From contig DAOVKX010000054.1 in the NCBI GenBank assembly GCA_030631505.1, forward strand, positions 1 through 7,090: 7,090 nucleotides of DNA. The letters are read 5' to 3'. Source of the stretch: Candidatus Nanohaloarchaea archaeon (GTDB taxonomy: Archaea > EX4484-52 > DAOVKX01). Shown here in pieces: positions 5,471-7,090 of this stretch (its first letter is position 1; the number at the start of each line of letters is the position of its first letter). The translations under genes were made by a program, and so were the position numbers. The notes beneath the pieces are model-generated. The model was not told where the DNA came from, searched no databases, and worked only from the letters and a program-made list of their open reading frames with translations.

Positions 5471-5501
5471 TATTTAACTAACTATTGACGGTTGATTAAA
5501 A

Positions 5502-6443
5502 ATGAAAAATGAAAAAATACTACTATGTTTATTTAGCATATTAGCATTGACTGTAGCTATATTAAGCACTGTGCCAGTAAAACACGCAAACGCTATAAAT
5601 ACAACAGATAGTGCAGACATCTATGTTACAATAGCGACGCGAACCATGGTGGACATAACTCCCTCCAACTTAACATATCTGGGAATGGCGCCCGGTTCTG
5701 TGGGATATAACTTTACTACAGATGGGAACCCTTCAAACTTAAGTTCAATACAGGTAGAAAACATTGGCTCAACAAACATCACAAACATCTGGTTCAACAC
5801 ATCATTCCCTGACGACAGCCCGTACTTTGCAGGAAATCCCGCAGCGTACGATGCAGCAAACTTCATAACAATATCAAAGGAGAACAATGATGCCTATTAC
5901 TTTGTAAACAGGTTGGATTTCAATGAATCGAGAAGCCTGGTGTATATATCTGCCCCATCAACATTTACAAACCCTCATTACGGAAGGTTCAAGAACGCAA
6001 GCAGTGAATACTTCTGGGTAGTGGATGCATCAACGAACTGCAATGAAAGCGGACAGGAGATACTGATAGGTGATAATGCACATAGTGACAGCAGTACAGG
6101 TACAATAGATTTCACAGGAGCAAGCGGGTATACTACTGTAGGTCTAATGAATGCAGTTGACAGTACTAGCTGGGGTGTCGGCAATGTAACAGGTGGCGCA
6201 CTGGATGGATATTGCGTGGCAGTATATCATGCATGCGACAGAGTGATGCTGTACAAATGGAATATGGATGCACCTGGAGCCACAAATATCTGCACAAATG
6301 TTGACTTTTACACATCATACAACATAACACCAAGGAACTCAACAGTAGCAGATGTCAGAATACATGTACCTTATGGCATTCCTAAAGGCACAGTAAGCAC
6401 AGGAACTCTTACAGTTTATGCAGAAAGTGTAGAATCAGCTTAA
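5502..6443 (+). CDS. Secreted N-glycoprotein-like surface protein, paralogue 3 (complete)
   Basis: The 313-residue product has a signal peptide (about 1-31, ending HANA) followed by INTTDS. The N-terminal beta domain (about 38-103) includes TMVDITPSNLTYLGMAPGS and the IENIGS-NITNIWFNTS block (IQVENIGS here) also found in paralogue 2. The middle (about 120-235) includes YYFVNR, KNASSEYFWVV, GTIDFTGASGYTT and WGVGN. The C-terminal segment (about 287-308) reads HVPYGIPKGTVSTGTLTVYA. C180, C238, C245 and C264 are conserved in all three copies. I count 12 N-X-S/T sequons. There is no membrane helix after the signal peptide and no recognised sorting motif, so retention at the surface would need a partner or self-assembly. 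The ATG fits a leadered mRNA; the nearest ribosome-binding candidate, GACGGTTGAT, is weak. The 3' two thirds are about 92% identical to paralogue 1. The molecular function is unknown; a surface-layer or filament subunit is the leading inference. Confidence 0.92.
   Translation: MKNEKILLCLFSILALTVAILSTVPVKHANAINTTDSADIYVTIATRTMVDITPSNLTYLGMAPGSVGYNFTTDGNPSNLSSIQVENIGSTNITNIWFNTSFPDDSPYFAGNPAAYDAANFITISKENNDAYYFVNRLDFNESRSLVYISAPSTFTNPHYGRFKNASSEYFWVVDASTNCNESGQEILIGDNAHSDSSTGTIDFTGASGYTTVGLMNAVDSTSWGVGNVTGGALDGYCVAVYHACDRVMLYKWNMDAPGATNICTNVDFYTSYNITPRNSTVADVRIHVPYGIPKGTVSTGTLTVYAESVESA
5855..6443 (+). repeat. Direct repeat unit B, paired with 1-589
   Basis: Second copy of the long direct repeat, the 3' part of paralogue 3. 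Homology resumes after the stop codon at 6464-6508. The two units bracket the minus-strand operon, paralogue 2 and the cysteine-rich gene. Confidence 0.9.
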
Positions 6444-6463
6444 CCTGACAGCTAAGAAGGTAT

Positions 6464-6508
6464 GGAATTTTTCGGGAGTTTTAGTTTTTACTTCCCTTAA
6501 ATCATTTT
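6464..6508 (+). terminator. Conserved T-rich 3' element, copy 2 (probable terminator)
   Basis: 43/45 identical to 616-660. It begins GGAATTTTTCGGGAG and is followed directly by another pyrimidine run (TTTTCTTTCTTTCTTT, to 6520) that copy 1 lacks. A weak GGGAG/TTCCC pairing is possible in both copies. It is the likely transcript end of paralogue 3. Confidence 0.55.
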
Positions 6509-6570
6509 CTTTCTTTCTTTATACGATAAATCAGAATATAATCAGAGATATCTTTATTCCCGTTATTTTT

Positions 6571-6587
6571 AAAAAAATATTTATATG
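6571..6587 (+). promoter_or_regulatory. TATA-like box of the MinD-family gene
   Basis: An A7 run merges into ATATTTATATG. Depending on which bases form the core, its centre lies 18-27 nt before the ATG at 6602, so the mRNA is probably leaderless or nearly so. No Shine-Dalgarno sequence precedes the ATG. The upstream T-rich element separates this unit from paralogue 3. Confidence 0.5.
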
Positions 6588-6601
6588 CAGAACAACTAGT
6601 T

Positions 6602-7090
6602 ATGTGTTGGGGGGTTCTAATCAGTAAGGATACAATAGGTATAATCTCTGGAAAAGGGGGTGTGGGAAAGACCGTATTTACAATTAACCTAGGCATGGCA
6701 CTCCATCAGTTTGGAGAAAATGTGGTTATTCTTGATTCAGACATAAATGCATCTAATATGGGGCTTCAGCTGGGTTTTTATTCATTTCCTATAACTCTTC
6801 AGGATGTTCTAAAAAAAGAAGCTGAGATTCATCAATGTATGTATATTCATCCAACTGGATTGAGAGTTGTACCTTCTTCTATAGATGTGGAGTCGTTTAA
6901 TATAAATATTTCAAACCTAAAAGATATTGTTAAGAACATCAATAGCTGTACTTTGGTTGATTTCCCTCCAGGGATAGATAATTCAGTTTTATCTATTATG
7001 GATTCATGCGACAAAGTTTTAATTGTGACAACTCCGGATCTCCCGGCAGTCACGAATGCCCTTAAAGTTATAAAAATAGCTGAAGATATG
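6602..7090 (+). CDS. MinD/ParA-family deviant Walker P-loop ATPase (5' part; runs off window)
   Basis: 163 codons are visible. The deviant Walker A motif SGKGGVGKT is at residues 16-24, with the signature lysine K18. The switch I / A' region VVILDSDINASNMGLQLG follows, with D47 as the likely catalytic aspartate. A Walker B-like LVDFPPGI lies at 118-125, and VLIVTTPDLPAVTNALKV at 139-156. These are the landmarks of MinD ATPases, which cycle between ATP-bound dimers (on membranes for true MinD) and free monomers to position cell-division, chemosensory or motility machinery. The C-terminus, where a membrane-targeting helix would sit, is outside the window, so the subtype cannot be fixed. The residues before the P-loop (MCWGVLISKD) are unusual; ATG 6602 is nevertheless the only standard in-frame start close to the P-loop. 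Functional linkage to the surface genes is not shown; the gene seems to have its own promoter. Confidence 0.9.
   Translation, partial: MCWGVLISKDTIGIISGKGGVGKTVFTINLGMALHQFGENVVILDSDINASNMGLQLGFYSFPITLQDVLKKEAEIHQCMYIHPTGLRVVPSSIDVESFNINISNLKDIVKNINSCTLVDFPPGIDNSVLSIMDSCDKVLIVTTPDLPAVTNALKVIKIAEDM

Larger units (their letters stand above)
4604..5501. other. 0.9-kb region without a convincing gene
   Basis: Beyond the terminator at its left end and the promoter at its right end, this AT-rich stretch holds only short open frames on either strand, several short inverted repeats, and no recognisable RNA gene. A 61-codon TTG-started frame at 4804-4989 encodes a hydrophobic segment but has no ribosome-binding site or plausible start. 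The region could be a decayed gene, a long regulatory region for paralogue 3, or the site of an uncharacterised small RNA. I see nothing that decides among these. Confidence 0.5.

Noticed and set aside
3234..6443. WxL domain in the secreted paralogues
   Set aside because: SLSW and NLTY occur early in the proteins, but the two WxL motifs and the C-terminal TWxL block typical of that domain are absent. Only the operon head gene shows resemblance to the WxL-interacting layout.
5430..6618. Shared GGGGGTTCT at 5430-5438 and 6610-6618
   Set aside because: One copy is next to a TATA box and the other is inside codons; the flanks do not match. Nine bases shared once are compatible with chance.

Overview
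The window looks archaeal, probably from an uncultivated, AT-rich, small-genome (DPANN-like) lineage; that assignment is an inference. The supporting signs are BRE/TATA promoters (CCGAAAA followed by TATATATA), TATA boxes about 26-27 nt upstream of start codons (leaderless mRNAs), secreted proteins dense in N-X-S/T sequons, T-rich terminators without strong hairpins, and a MinD-type ATPase. No rRNA, tRNA, CRISPR array or transposase was seen.

Layout. (1) Positions 2-589, plus strand: the 3' part of a secreted glycoprotein-like gene whose start lies outside the window. (2) Positions 661-3068, minus strand: a tight three-gene operon, read 3068 to 661. It encodes a signal-peptide protein with two beta-sandwich-like domains and three C-terminal membrane helices, a small membrane-anchored beta-rich protein, and a secreted protein with two beta-rich domains. 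The first gene appears leaderless; genes two and three each have a clear Shine-Dalgarno sequence, and the gene-three site overlaps the stop codon of gene two. (3) Positions 3234-4172, plus: a divergent second member of the glycoprotein family, transcribed divergently from the operon. (4) Positions 4214-4603, plus: a leaderless gene for a small secreted protein with 16 cysteines. (5) Positions 4604-5501: about 0.9 kb without a convincing gene, holding two weak small ORFs, several inverted repeats and the next promoter. (6) Positions 5502-6443, plus: the third glycoprotein paralogue, a close relative of the truncated first one. (7) Positions 6602-7090, plus: the start of a MinD/ParA-family ATPase that runs off the window.

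Apart from the ATPase, nearly everything here appears to be exported. The three paralogues share a signal peptide (seen in two), an N-terminal beta domain, four conserved cysteines and a conserved C-terminal beta segment, but have no transmembrane anchor after the signal peptide. The minus-strand operon supplies membrane-anchored beta-sandwich proteins, the first loosely reminiscent of the bacterial DUF916/WxL-interacting-protein architecture. A plausible but unproven reading is one cell-surface module: abundant glycosylated subunits expressed from strong, leadered promoters, and a lower-level anchoring or assembly complex made from the operon.

The most striking sequence-level signal is that copies one and three are mosaic. 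They differ at 1 of the first 163 nt, then at about 49 of the next 426 nt, and then, after an unalignable stretch behind the stop codons, match at 43 of 45 nt in the 3' flank. This points to gene conversion between surface-protein genes and to a functional conserved 3' element.
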